Source: Acidisoma silvae (GTDB lineage: Bacteria; Pseudomonadota; Alphaproteobacteria; Acetobacterales; Acetobacteraceae). From it: DNA of 64,000 bases. Shown here piece after piece: positions 43,063 to 52,358 of the stretch. Below the pieces are notes generated by a model. That model saw only the letters and a program-made list of their open reading frames with translations. It had not been told where the DNA came from and searched no databases. The stretch lies in NCBI RefSeq assembly GCF_020618775.1, contig NZ_JAESVB010000005.1, forward strand, positions 124,001 through 188,000, read 5' to 3'. Position numbers and translations under genes: made by a program. How positions within the stretch are numbered: position 1 is the stretch's first letter; every line of letters begins with the position of its first letter.

Positions 43063-46000
43063 GTGTCACGTTTCTTTATCAATCGCCCAGTCTTCGCCTG
43101 GGTCATCGGCATCGTCATTATGATGATGGGTGCCATTTCCATCCTGCAGCTGCCGATTTCGCAGTTCCCCTCCATCGCTCCGCCTGAAATCGCCATCACC
43201 GTGACCTATCCCGGCGCTTCCGCCGAGACGGTCGCCGATACCGTCATCCGTCCCATCTTGCAGGACATGACCGGTCTGGACGGCCTGGAATATGTCAATT
43301 CCCAGGCCCAGGCCAACGGCACGATGGAAATCGACCTCACCTTCAAGCAGGGCACCAACCCTGACATTGCCCAGGTGCAGGTACAGAACAAGCTGTCGCT
43401 GGCCGAGTCCGTCCTGCCGACAGAGGTGACCCAGGAAGGCATTTCGGTCGTCAAGCAGTCGCGCAACTTCTTCCTGATCGTCAGCCTGGTTTCGACCGAC
43501 GGCAGCATGGATCAGCATGACCTTGCCGACTACATCGCGTCCAACCTGGAAACGCCGCTAACCCAGATTACGGGCGTCGGCAATTACACGCTGTTCGGCT
43601 CCGAATATGCCATGCGCATCTGGGTCGATCCCGACAAGCTCTATAAATACGGCCTGACCATCGACGACGTGACGGCGGCCATCACCGCGCAGAACGTCCA
43701 GGTCTCCTCGGGCGAATTGGGCGGCCTGCCGGCCACCAAGGGCCAGCGCCTGGATGCGCTCATCGTCGGCCCCAGCCGCTTCACCGATCCCAGCCAGTTC
43801 AAGTCCATTCTGCTGAAGGTCGAGACCGACGGCTCCCGCGTGCTGCTGAGCGATGTCGCCGATGTCGAATTGGGCGCGCAGAGCTACAGCGCAACCGCTC
43901 TCTATAACAACCATCCGGCTTCCGGTATCGGTCTTCAGCTGACGCCGGGCGCCAACCAGCTTGACGTCGAAAAGGCCGTCAAGACCGAACTGGCCACGCT
44001 GCAAACGCGATTCCCGCCGGGAGTCCAGATGACCTACCCGATCGACAGCAAGCCTTACATCACGCTGTCGCTTGAAGACGTTATCAAGACGCTGGCGGAA
44101 GCCATCGCCCTTGTCTTCGTCGTTATGCTCATCTTCCTGCAGAACTTCCGCGCGACGCTCATCCCGACCATCGCCGTACCCATCGTGCTGCTCGGCACCT
44201 TCGGCGTCCTCAATATCCTCGGCTATTCCATCAATACGCTGACCATGCTGGCCATGGTTCTGGCGGTCGGCCTGCTCGTCGATGATGCGATCGTCGTCGT
44301 CGAGAATGTCGAGCGCCTGATGGAGGAAAAGAAACTGTCGCCGCGCGAGGCGGCCATCGCGTCCATGGAGGAAATCTCCGGCGCGCTGGTCGGCATCGCC
44401 CTCGTGCTGTCCGCCGTGTTCCTGCCGATGGCTTTCTTCGGCGGCTCCACCGGCGTCATCTACCGCCAGTTCTCCATCACCATCATCTCGGCCATGTCGC
44501 TCTCGGTGCTGGTCGCGCTGATCCTGACCCCGGCGCTCTGCGGCACCATCCTGAAACCCCGCCGCAGCGACCCCTTGGTCGGCAATAGCCCTGCCGCCAT
44601 CTTCAACCGTGGTTTCGAGCGGGCGCGGAAAGGCTATGGCCGCGGCGTCAGCGGCATGATCCGCCGTTCGCCCATCACCATGTTCGTCTTCGCGGCCATC
44701 GTCGTCGGCGCCGGCTATCTGTTCACCCATATGCCGTCAGGCTTCCTGCCGAACGAAGATCAGGGTCTTCTGCTCGGCCAGGTGTCCATGCCGGCGGGGG
44801 CGACGGCCGAGCAAACCTCGGAACTGCTTCATGACGTGACCGCATGGACGCTGGAGCACGAAAAAGGCACCGTGCAGCTCGTCTTCACCGTCACCGGCTT
44901 CAACTTCGCGGGTCGCGCGCAGAATGCCGGCTTCATCGCAATCCGTATGGAAGACTGGTCAAAGCGCACGCGCCCCGACCAGACGCCGGCTGCCGTGGCC
45001 ATGGCGATCAACCAGCATTTCTTCGGCAATCGCGCAGGACAGGTCTTCGTTCTAGAGCCGCCGGCGGTGCTGGAACTCGGCAATGCCTCCGGCTTCGACT
45101 TCGAGTTGCAGGATGCCGGCAATCTCGGCCATGCGGCACTCTATGCCGCCCGCAACCAGCTGCTCGGCATGGCCGCGAAAGACCCGCTGCTGATGGCGAC
45201 GCGTCCCAACGGCCTGAACGACGCGCCGCAGTACCAGCTCGATATCGACCGCGAAAAGGCTTCGGCCTATGGCGTCTCGATCGCGGCGATCAACGACACC
45301 ATCCAGGGCGCGCTCGCCTCCGACTACGTCAACCAGTTCATGCGCGGCGGCCGCGTGAAGCAGGTCTATGTCCAGGGTGTCGCCAGCGCCCGCATGCTGC
45401 CCTCCGACATCGGCAAATGGTATGTCAACAACAGCAGCGGCGGCATGGTGCCTCTCAGCACCTTCGTCAGCGGCCATTGGGTGACAGGCCCGCAGAAGGT
45501 CGAGATCTATAACGGCCTCACCTCCTTCGAGTTCCAGGGTGCGCCTGCGCCAGGTGTGTCTTCGGGTGCGGCGATGGCCGAAATCCAGAAGCTGGTCGCG
45601 AAACTGCCCAAGGGCATCACCTTCCAGTGGACGGGCCTCTCCTACGAGCAGGTGCAGGCGGGATCGCAGACCGGGCCGCTTTACGCCATCTCGGTCCTGG
45701 TCGTGCTGCTTTGCCTGGCCGCGCTTTATGAAAGCTGGCCCGTGCCTTTCGCGGTGATGCTGGTGGTGCCTTTGGGTCTCATCGGCACCATGGCGGCGAC
45801 GGCGCTGCGTGGATTGGACAACGACGTCTACTTCCAGGTCGGCATGCTGACGACGGTCGGTCTGGCGGTGAAGAACGCCATTCTGATCGTGGAATTCGCC
45901 AAGCATTTCTACGACAGCGGCATGTCCCTGGTGGAATCGGCATTGGAAGCGGCCCGCGAACGTCTGCGACCGATCCTGATGACCTCCATCGCCTTCATCT

Positions 46001-46209
46001 GCGGCACCTTCCCGCTGGCGATCGCGACGGGGGCCGGTGCTTCCTCCCGCATCGCCATCGGCACCGCCGTCGTCGGCGGCATGCTGTCGGCGACCGTGCT
46101 CGCGATCTTCTTCGTGCCCGTCTTCTTCGTCACCGTTCTCGGCCTCTTCCGGGTCAAGCCGCGGCCGATCGAGGGCAAGCATCATCCTATCCCGGCGAAG
46201 GAGCATTGA
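43063..46209 (+). CDS. RND multidrug efflux pump (AcrB/HAE1 type)
   Basis: 1048 aa, full length for HAE1. Twelve membrane segments with two large periplasmic loops. The proton-relay aspartates are in GLLVDDAIVVVENV and the lysine in TVGLAVKNAILIVEF; QYRQFS-like IYRQFSITIISAMSLS and SFINRPVFAW-like RFFINRPVFAWVIG also visible. Starts at GTG 43063 (the frame begins V-S-R-F). It exports hydrophobic drugs, dyes or bile-salt-like compounds. Middle gene of the operon. Confidence 0.95.
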   Translation: MSRFFINRPVFAWVIGIVIMMMGAISILQLPISQFPSIAPPEIAITVTYPGASAETVADTVIRPILQDMTGLDGLEYVNSQAQANGTMEIDLTFKQGTNPDIAQVQVQNKLSLAESVLPTEVTQEGISVVKQSRNFFLIVSLVSTDGSMDQHDLADYIASNLETPLTQITGVGNYTLFGSEYAMRIWVDPDKLYKYGLTIDDVTAAITAQNVQVSSGELGGLPATKGQRLDALIVGPSRFTDPSQFKSILLKVETDGSRVLLSDVADVELGAQSYSATALYNNHPASGIGLQLTPGANQLDVEKAVKTELATLQTRFPPGVQMTYPIDSKPYITLSLEDVIKTLAEAIALVFVVMLIFLQNFRATLIPTIAVPIVLLGTFGVLNILGYSINTLTMLAMVLAVGLLVDDAIVVVENVERLMEEKKLSPREAAIASMEEISGALVGIALVLSAVFLPMAFFGGSTGVIYRQFSITIISAMSLSVLVALILTPALCGTILKPRRSDPLVGNSPAAIFNRGFERARKGYGRGVSGMIRRSPITMFVFAAIVVGAGYLFTHMPSGFLPNEDQGLLLGQVSMPAGATAEQTSELLHDVTAWTLEHEKGTVQLVFTVTGFNFAGRAQNAGFIAIRMEDWSKRTRPDQTPAAVAMAINQHFFGNRAGQVFVLEPPAVLELGNASGFDFELQDAGNLGHAALYAARNQLLGMAAKDPLLMATRPNGLNDAPQYQLDIDREKASAYGVSIAAINDTIQGALASDYVNQFMRGGRVKQVYVQGVASARMLPSDIGKWYVNNSSGGMVPLSTFVSGHWVTGPQKVEIYNGLTSFEFQGAPAPGVSSGAAMAEIQKLVAKLPKGITFQWTGLSYEQVQAGSQTGPLYAISVLVVLLCLAALYESWPVPFAVMLVVPLGLIGTMAATALRGLDNDVYFQVGMLTTVGLAVKNAILIVEFAKHFYDSGMSLVESALEAARERLRPILMTSIAFICGTFPLAIATGAGASSRIAIGTAVVGGMLSATVLAIFFVPVFFVTVLGLFRVKPRPIEGKHHPIPAKEH

Positions 46210-46211
46210 GC

Positions 46212-47639
46212 ATGAGCGTGCGCCGCCTAGGCTTCAGCAGCCTTCTCCTGCTCTCCGTTGCCGGGTGCAGCCTGATCCCGGACTATCACCGTCCCGATAG
46301 TTCGGTCGCCCCGACCTGGCCGGCGGGCCCCGCCAGCCAGTCGGCTACCGCAATCGGCGGCGCCAATGCCGCCGATCTTGGCTGGTCGCAGTTCTTCACC
46401 GATCCGGTGGCCCAGGACCTCATCCGCCTGGCGCTGGAGAATAACCGTGACCTGCGCGTCGCGGCCCTGAACGTGCAGAGCGCCCAGGCGCAGTACGGGG
46501 TGGACCGCGCCAGCCTCTTCCCCGCCATCGACGCCGATGCCGGCTATGAGGCCTCGAAGACGCCGGGCAATATCACTGGCACCAGCGGCCAGTTGAACAC
46601 CCGCGACTACAGCCTGGGCGCGGAAGCCGTCTCCTGGGAGCTGGACCTGTTCGGCCAGATCCGCAGCAAGGCGAAATCGGCCCGCGAAACCGCCTTCGCG
46701 AATGAGCAGACGGTAATCGGCACGCAGCTGACGCTACAGGCCGAGGTCGTCTCCGAATATCTCGCCTGGCTGGCCGACCGGCAGAGCCTGACCGTCGCGC
46801 AGGATACCGTGAAAAGCGAGGCGGATTCCGTGCGCCTGACCCAGCTTCTGCTGGCCAACGGCACGGATACGGCGCTGGACGAGGCACAGGCAGAAGTGAC
46901 GCTGCGCACCGCCCAGGCCAGTGTCGCGCAATATCAGCGCGCCGTGGCGGAAGACATGGACGAGCTGGTGCTGCTGGTCGGCGCGCCGATCCCGGCCGAT
47001 GTCGAGCAGCGGATGGAGGCCGTGAACGTCCTCTCCTCCGAGCCGACCTTCCCGGCACTTGCGGCCGGCGTTCCGTCCGACCTGCTGACGCGCCGGCCGG
47101 ACGTCCGCGCGGCGGAACACACGCTGCTCTCCGCCAATGCCAATGTCGGCGCTGCGCGAGCTGCCTTCTTCCCCTCGATCTCTCTGACCGCCAACGGCGG
47201 CCGGGCCAGCAATGCGCTGAACGATCTGTTCAGCGCAGGACAAGGCAGCTGGCTGTTCGAGCCGCAGATCACGCTGCCGATCTTCGACGCGGGATCGAAC
47301 TTCGCCAATCTCGACATCGCGAAAGTCGAAAAGCGGGTGGAGATCGCGGATTACCAGAAGACCATCCAGACCGCCTTCCACGACGTCTCGGATGCCCTGG
47401 TGTCGCGCCAGACCTATGCCGACCAGATCGCGGCCCAGCAGGCGCTGGTCGCGGCCGATCAGAAAAACTACGACCTGTCCTCGATGCGCTTCAAGGCCGG
47501 GATCGACGCCTATCTGACCGTCCTGGTGGCCGAGGAAAGCCTGTTCAGCGCCAAGCTGAACCTGATCACGCTGCAACTCGCCGAGCAGCAAAACCTCGTC
47601 ACCCTCTACAAGGCTCTCGGCGGCGGCTGGAAAAGCTGA
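46212..47639 (+). CDS. RND efflux outer-membrane channel (OprM/NodT type), lipoprotein
   Basis: 475 aa from ATG 46212. Lipobox V-A-G-C (LLLSVAGCSLIPDYHRP, the classic OprM beginning P-x-Y-x-x-P). Two repeated helical units: LALENNRDLRVAALNVQSAQAQYGVDRASLFP and LTRRPDVRAAEHTLLSANANVGAARAAFFPSISL. It forms the trimeric exit duct. An earlier in-frame TTG two codons upstream overlaps the pump stop; I prefer the ATG. The RND operon ends here; repeat C follows. Confidence 0.93.
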   Translation: MSVRRLGFSSLLLLSVAGCSLIPDYHRPDSSVAPTWPAGPASQSATAIGGANAADLGWSQFFTDPVAQDLIRLALENNRDLRVAALNVQSAQAQYGVDRASLFPAIDADAGYEASKTPGNITGTSGQLNTRDYSLGAEAVSWELDLFGQIRSKAKSARETAFANEQTVIGTQLTLQAEVVSEYLAWLADRQSLTVAQDTVKSEADSVRLTQLLLANGTDTALDEAQAEVTLRTAQASVAQYQRAVAEDMDELVLLVGAPIPADVEQRMEAVNVLSSEPTFPALAAGVPSDLLTRRPDVRAAEHTLLSANANVGAARAAFFPSISLTANGGRASNALNDLFSAGQGSWLFEPQITLPIFDAGSNFANLDIAKVEKRVEIADYQKTIQTAFHDVSDALVSRQTYADQIAAQQALVAADQKNYDLSSMRFKAGIDAYLTVLVAEESLFSAKLNLITLQLAEQQNLVTLYKALGGGWKS

Positions 47640-47664
47640 TTCTTTTCCAACCACACCTACAATC

Positions 47665-47763
47665 GTCGTCCCCGGCTTCATGCCGGGGACCTACCCGCTG
47701 CGGCGCCAGGACAACGTCGGGGCGCGACGCTGGGTAGATCCGCGGAACAAGTCCGCGGATGAC
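47665..47763. repeat. dispersed intergenic repeat, copy C (RND operon - ampG)
   Basis: Left hairpin CCCCGG..CCGGGG (GTCCCCGGCTTCATGCCGGGG), centre CTACCCG..GGGTAGAT, right hairpin CCGCGGAACAAGTCCGCGG, and end ATGAC. The two flanking trinucleotides match those of copies D and E. It ends 31 bases before the ampG start. Confidence 0.85.
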
Positions 47764-47794
47764 ATCATGGGAGGCCCCATGACACCTTACGCGA

Positions 47795-49111
47795 ATGACC
47801 GAATCCGCGATTTCTCCCGCCGAGTCCCGACCGACCTTCGCCGCCATGCTGGCCGACCGCCGGCTATGGCTGATGATCGGTTTCGGCTTCGCCTCCGGCC
47901 TGCCGCTGCTGCTGTCCGGCTTCACGCTGCGCTACTGGCTGTCGGAAGGCGGCGTCAGCCTCAAGCTGATCGGCCTGACCGCTGAAATCGGCCTCGCCTA
48001 TTCCCTGAAATTCCTGTGGTCGCCGGTCTTCGACAATGGCGCGCCGGGATTTCTGCGCGGCCTCGGCCGCCGGCGCGGCTGGCTGATGGCGGTGCAGCCG
48101 CTGCTGACATTGTCCTGCCTGCTGATGGTGCTGGCGAGCCCGGCGCAGCCCGCGCTGCTCATCGCCTTCGCCGCCATCCTCGCCTTCTGTTCCGCAAGCC
48201 AGGACACCATCATCGATGCCTGGCGTATCGAAACCTTTCCCCAGGCCCGGCAAGGCACGGCGCTGGCCGGCTATGTCTGGGGCTATCGCGCGGCCATGCT
48301 GATTTCCGGGTCCGGCGCTATCGCGCTGGTCTCGCACTTAGGCTGGCATGGCGTCTTCGCGACCATGGCGGCGCTGACGCTGGTAGGGCCTGTCGTCACC
48401 CTGCTGGCGCGGGAGCCGAAGCAGGACGCGACCGTCGTCCATATGCTGGCGGATCATGTGTCCTTCGCGCAGCGCTTCGCGCGGTCGGTGATCGAGCCCT
48501 TGCAGGAATTCCTCACGCGCCGGGGCGCGGTGGTCATCCTGCTGTTCATCGTGCTGTTCCGCCTGGGCGAGGCTTTGGCCGGCACCATGCTGGTGCCGCT
48601 CTACCGGCATCTCGGCTTCGACCGCGTGCAGGTCGCCGTCGCCAATGGCCCGATCTCGCTCGCCGCCGTGCTGATCGGCGCGCTGCTGGGCGGGTGGCTG
48701 GTGGCGCGCATCGGCACCGGCCGCGCTTTGCTCATCACCGGCTGCTTTCAGACGCTTTGCATGTTCATGTATGTGCTGCTGTCCTATTCGGCCGGGCAGC
48801 ACCACATTCTGACTGCGACCGCCGTGGTGGAATCCTTCGCCGAAGGCCTGGCCGACGCTGCTTTCCTCACCTACCTCTCCTCCCTCTGTTCCCTGGCCCA
48901 TACCGCGACCCAATATGCGCTTCTGTCCTCCATCGCGGCGCTGGCTTCCCGCACCGTGGGCGGCCTGTCGGGCTTCATGGTGCCGGCGCTCGGCTGGCAC
49001 GGCTTCTACATCATGACGGCGCTGGCGACGCTTCCCTCCATCGCGGTGATGGTCTACCTGCTAAGGCACTATCCGCCGGAAAGGCGGGACATCGACGGGA
49101 GAGTTGGCTGA
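47795..49111 (+). CDS. ampG: AmpG-type muropeptide permease (MFS)
   Basis: 438 aa, 12-14 membrane segments. Family features: GFGFASGLPLLLSGFTLRYWLSEGGVSLKLIGL at the first span (AmpG FSSGLPL-like), LKFLWSPVFD, ASQDTIIDAWR in the middle and TYLSSLCSLAHTATQYALLSS later. It imports 1,6-anhydro muropeptides made by lytic transglycosylases such as the MltB encoded at 30.3 kb. Its last base is the first of scoA (TGATG), so the two are coupled. Confidence 0.88.
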   Translation: MTESAISPAESRPTFAAMLADRRLWLMIGFGFASGLPLLLSGFTLRYWLSEGGVSLKLIGLTAEIGLAYSLKFLWSPVFDNGAPGFLRGLGRRRGWLMAVQPLLTLSCLLMVLASPAQPALLIAFAAILAFCSASQDTIIDAWRIETFPQARQGTALAGYVWGYRAAMLISGSGAIALVSHLGWHGVFATMAALTLVGPVVTLLAREPKQDATVVHMLADHVSFAQRFARSVIEPLQEFLTRRGAVVILLFIVLFRLGEALAGTMLVPLYRHLGFDRVQVAVANGPISLAAVLIGALLGGWLVARIGTGRALLITGCFQTLCMFMYVLLSYSAGQHHILTATAVVESFAEGLADAAFLTYLSSLCSLAHTATQYALLSSIAALASRTVGGLSGFMVPALGWHGFYIMTALATLPSIAVMVYLLRHYPPERRDIDGRVG

Positions 49112-49821
49112 TGGCCTTGTCCAAAGTTCATGCCTCCGCGACGGAAGCCCTGGCCGGCCTCCTCAAGAACGACATGCTGATCCTGTCCGGCGGCTTTGGC
49201 CTCTGCGGTATCCCGAGCGCGCTGATCGCGGCCATCCGTGAGGCCGGCGTGACGGGGCTGACCATCGTTTCCAACAATGCCGGCATCGACGGCGTGGGCC
49301 TGGGCGTGCTGCTGGAAACCAAGCAGGTTAAGAAGATGGTCTCGTCCTATGTGGGCGAAAACAAGCTGTTCATGCAGCAGTTTCTGGCCAATGAGCTGGA
49401 AATCGAATTCAACCCGCAGGGCACGCTGGCCGAGCGCATCCGCGCCGGCGGCGCGGGCATTCCCGCCTTCTTCACCCGCACCGGCTACGGCACGGCCGTC
49501 GCGGAAGGCAAGGAGACGCGGGAATTCGACGGCCATTGGTATGTCATGGAACGCGGCATCTTCGGTGACCTCGCCGTCATTCATGCCTGGAAGGGCGATA
49601 CCGAGGGCAATCTCATCTACCGCAAGACGGCGCGCAATTTTAACCCGATGATGGCGACAGCGGCGAAAGCGACGGTCGCCGAGGTTGAGGAGCTGCACGA
49701 ACCCGGCGGCTTCGACCCGGACCATATCATCACGCCCGGCATCTATGTGCAGCGCATCGTGAAACTGGATGCCGTGGACAAGCGGATCGAGCAACGCACC
49801 ACGCGCAAGCGCGCGGCCTGA
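49111..49821 (+). CDS. scoA: succinyl-CoA:3-ketoacid CoA-transferase, subunit A
   Basis: 236 aa. CoA-binding region LSGGFGLCGIPSALIAAI near residue 26 and SNNAGIDGVGLGVLLETKQVKKMVSSYVGENK. GTAVAEGKETREFDGHWYVME and GNLIYRKTARNFNP also match the family. Forms a complex with subunit B to move CoA between succinate and acetoacetate in ketone-body or polyhydroxybutyrate turnover. Begins by TGATG overlap with ampG; usually its stop sits next to subunit B, but here 127 bp with repeat D intervene. Confidence 0.94.
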   Translation: MALSKVHASATEALAGLLKNDMLILSGGFGLCGIPSALIAAIREAGVTGLTIVSNNAGIDGVGLGVLLETKQVKKMVSSYVGENKLFMQQFLANELEIEFNPQGTLAERIRAGGAGIPAFFTRTGYGTAVAEGKETREFDGHWYVMERGIFGDLAVIHAWKGDTEGNLIYRKTARNFNPMMATAAKATVAEVEELHEPGGFDPDHIITPGIYVQRIVKLDAVDKRIEQRTTRKRAA

Positions 49822-49846
49822 CGACAGCGACGCCTGCTTTATTATC

Positions 49847-49928
49847 GTCATGCCCGGCCTAGCCGGCCGCGCTTCATGCCGGGCATCTAGCTAACCGGGT
49901 AGATCCACGGACCAAGTCCGTGGATGAC
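49847..49928. repeat. dispersed intergenic repeat, copy D, inside the scoAB pair
   Basis: A short version (82 bp): left hairpin GCCCGG..CCGGGC (with a longer loop), right hairpin CCACGGACCAAGTCCGTGG, end ATGAC. Most of the centre present in copies C and E is missing; only CTAG..GGGTAGAT remains. It sits between the scoA stop and the scoB start. Confidence 0.85.
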
Positions 49929-49948
49929 AGCAAAACGGGGGTGACACC

Positions 49949-50614
49949 ATGCCTTGGACACGCGACGAAATGGCAGCCCGCGCCGCGCGGGAATTGCAGG
50001 ACGGTTTCTACGTCAATCTCGGCATCGGCATTCCGACGCTGGTGGCGAATTTCATCCCCGAAGGCATGCAGATCGTTCTGCATAGCGAGAACGGGATGCT
50101 CGGCATGGGGCCTTTCCCTTACGAGGGCGAGGAAGATGCAGACCTCATCAATGCCGGCAAGCAGACGGTGACGGAACTGCCGACGACCAGCTTCTTCGAC
50201 AGTGCCGAAAGCTTTGCCATGATCCGGGGCGGACATATCAACCTGTCCATCCTGGGCGCTTTGCAGGTGGCCGAGAACGGCGACCTTGCGAACTGGATGG
50301 TGCCGGGCAAGATGGTGAAGGGCATGGGTGGCGCGATGGACCTCGTCGCCGGGGTCAAGCGCGTTGTCGTGCTGATGGAACATACCGCCAAGGGCGAGGC
50401 CAAAATCCTGACCGAATGCACCCTGCCGCTGACCGGCAAGGGCGTGGTGGACCTGATCGTCACCGATCTCTGCGTGTTTGACGTCGGCCGGGCCGCGTCA
50501 GGCCGTCCTGGACTGACATTGGTTGATCTGGCGCCGGGCGTGACGGTGGACGAGGTGCGTGAAAAGACCCAGGCATCCTTCACCCTGCATCAGAACCTCG
50601 CGCAGGCGGCCTGA
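49949..50614 (+). CDS. scoB: succinyl-CoA:3-ketoacid CoA-transferase, subunit B
   Basis: 221 aa. Catalytic Glu in [14 protein letters not shown], preceded by [17 protein letters not shown], and [39 protein letters not shown]. The Glu forms the CoA thioester intermediate. Starts at ATG 49949 after GGGGGTG. Partner of scoA 127 bp upstream. Confidence 0.94.
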   Translation: MPWTRDEMAARAARELQDGFYVNLGIGIPTLVANFIPEGMQIVLHSENGMLGMGPFPYEGEEDADLINAGKQTVTELPTTSFFDSAESFAMIRGGHINLSILGALQVAENGDLANWMVPGKMVKGMGGAMDLVAGVKRVVVLMEHTAKGEAKILTECTLPLTGKGVVDLIVTDLCVFDVGRAASGRPGLTLVDLAPGVTVDEVREKTQASFTLHQNLAQAA

Positions 50615-50620
50615 CGATCC

Positions 50621-51016
50621 ATGTCTCTACCGCGTGTCGGCTGCGGCGCGGCCATTCTGAAGGATGGCCGGCTGTTGCTGGCAAAACGCCGGCGCGCGCC
50701 CGAAGCCGGCTGCTGGGGTCTGCTGGGCGGCAAGGTCGATGCTTTCGAGCGCGTGGAGGATGCCGCCGCCCGTGAAATTCTCGAAGAAATCGGCATCAGC
50801 ATCCGCCCCGAACGCCTGCTATGCGTTGTCAACCAAATTGACCGGGCGGCCGGCGAGCACTGGGTTTCGCCCGTTTTCCTGATCGAAACCTATGACGGCG
50901 AGCCTGTCTTGCAGGAGCCGGAAGCGCTGTCAGACCTCGGCTGGTTCGCGCTGGATGACCTGCCGACCCCGCTGACGGAAGCGACCCGGCAGGCGCTGGT
51001 AGCGCTCGGTCGCTGA
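50621..51016 (+). CDS. Nudix hydrolase
   Basis: 131 aa. Canonical Nudix box: GGKVDAFERVEDAAAREILEEIGI, with G, E, REILEE and G all in place, unlike the protein at 3.0-3.4 kb. Substrate undefined; possibly ADP-ribose or oxidised nucleotides. Starts 6 bp after scoB. Confidence 0.9.
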   Translation: MSLPRVGCGAAILKDGRLLLAKRRRAPEAGCWGLLGGKVDAFERVEDAAAREILEEIGISIRPERLLCVVNQIDRAAGEHWVSPVFLIETYDGEPVLQEPEALSDLGWFALDDLPTPLTEATRQALVALGR

Positions 51017-51098
51017 CTGTCATTCGCAACGGTCTCCGGAAAAGGCTAGGCTGGGATTTCATGCTCCCGCACTAGCCCCTGTCTCCAGAGACCCTTGA

Positions 51099-52322
51099 AT
51101 GACGCATCATCCAATGCCAGCCCGCCACCCGCTGGCAAAGCGTATCGCCCTTATCACCTATGTGGTGACATCCTGGGGGTTTTTCGCCGCCTCCAGCGCG
51201 CCGACGCCGCTCTACAGCCTGTATCGCAAGGCCTGGGATTTTTCCCCAGCCGCCTTGACGCTGGTCTTCGGCATCTATGCGCTGGCGCTCCTGGCCGCGC
51301 TGCTGGTGACGGGTTCGTTGTCCGACCATCTCGGCCGCCGCCCGGTCATGCTGGGGTCTTTGGCACTTGAAGCCGTCGCCATGCTGGTCTTCGCGGAGGC
51401 GTCCGACCTGCGCATGCTGATCGCAGCCCGGCTGCTGCAGGGCCTGGCGAGCGGTGCGGCGGCCAGCGTGGTGCCGGCCGCTGTCCTGGATGTGGGCCAT
51501 TCCCGCGCCCCGCTGCTCAACAGCCTCACGCCGGTCCTTGGCATGGGCTGCGGCGCGCTCGGCACCAGCTTTCTGGTGACATACGCGCCCTTCCCCCTAC
51601 GCCTGATCTTTATCCTTCTCCTGCTTCTCTTTTTGCTCCTCGCCGCGATTGTAGCCTGGCTGCCGGAAACCATCAGCCGCCGGGCCGGCGCGCTGGCCTC
51701 CCTGGTGCCGAGCATCCGTATTCCCCGCGCCGCGCATCGCATCATGGTCCGGGTCGCACCCGCCAATATCGCGGCCTGGGCCCTGGGCGGATTCTATCTG
51801 TCGCTCGGGCCGTCGCTGGCCGCCATGGTCACGGGCAGCCATAGCGTCATCCTAGGCGGCACGGTCGTCTTCACGCTGACGGCGGGCGCGACGCTCGCCA
51901 TTCTTCTGTTCCGCACCATGACCCCGGCCGTCACGCTGCTGCTGGGTTCAGGCGCGCTGGCGGTGGGGCTGGCCATCACCCTGCTCGGCGTTCATGCGGC
52001 TTTGACGGGCATCCTGATCGCCGGAACCTTCTGCTCGGGCATGGGGCTGGGCCTGGTCTTTCAAAGCGCGCTGCGCTCCGTCCTGCCGCAGGCGGAGGCG
52101 CATGAGCGCGCCGGCCTCATGGCCGCCTATTTCGTGATGAGCTATCTGGCCTTCAGCATTCCCGCGATGCTGGCCGGAACCCTGGTGCGTCATCTCGGTC
52201 TTGAAACCGTGACCGATGCCTATGCCGGCAGCCTGATCCTGCTGGCCGGCATAACGGCTGCCGCCTCCTGGCAGTCCATGCGGCAGCCAGCGAACGTGAA
52301 GGTCCATTCCACGCGCCGCTGA
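51099..52322 (+). CDS. MFS transporter, 12 spans
   Basis: 407 aa. Twelve hydrophobic segments, loop 2-3 motif GSLSDHLGRRPVML. SSAPTPLYSLYRKAW follows the first span and GFYLSLGPSLAAMV is at the middle. Likely a drug- or metabolite-proton antiporter; substrate unknown. The N-terminal region is closely similar to the convergent MFS gene at 52.4-53.6 kb (SSAPTPLY versus SSAPSPIY), so the two are likely paralogues. Confidence 0.88.
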   Translation: MTHHPMPARHPLAKRIALITYVVTSWGFFAASSAPTPLYSLYRKAWDFSPAALTLVFGIYALALLAALLVTGSLSDHLGRRPVMLGSLALEAVAMLVFAEASDLRMLIAARLLQGLASGAAASVVPAAVLDVGHSRAPLLNSLTPVLGMGCGALGTSFLVTYAPFPLRLIFILLLLLFLLLAAIVAWLPETISRRAGALASLVPSIRIPRAAHRIMVRVAPANIAAWALGGFYLSLGPSLAAMVTGSHSVILGGTVVFTLTAGATLAILLFRTMTPAVTLLLGSGALAVGLAITLLGVHAALTGILIAGTFCSGMGLGLVFQSALRSVLPQAEAHERAGLMAAYFVMSYLAFSIPAMLAGTLVRHLGLETVTDAYAGSLILLAGITAAASWQSMRQPANVKVHSTRR

Positions 52323-52358
52323 AGGCGGCTGCCGCGATATGCTGGATCAACTCAAACG

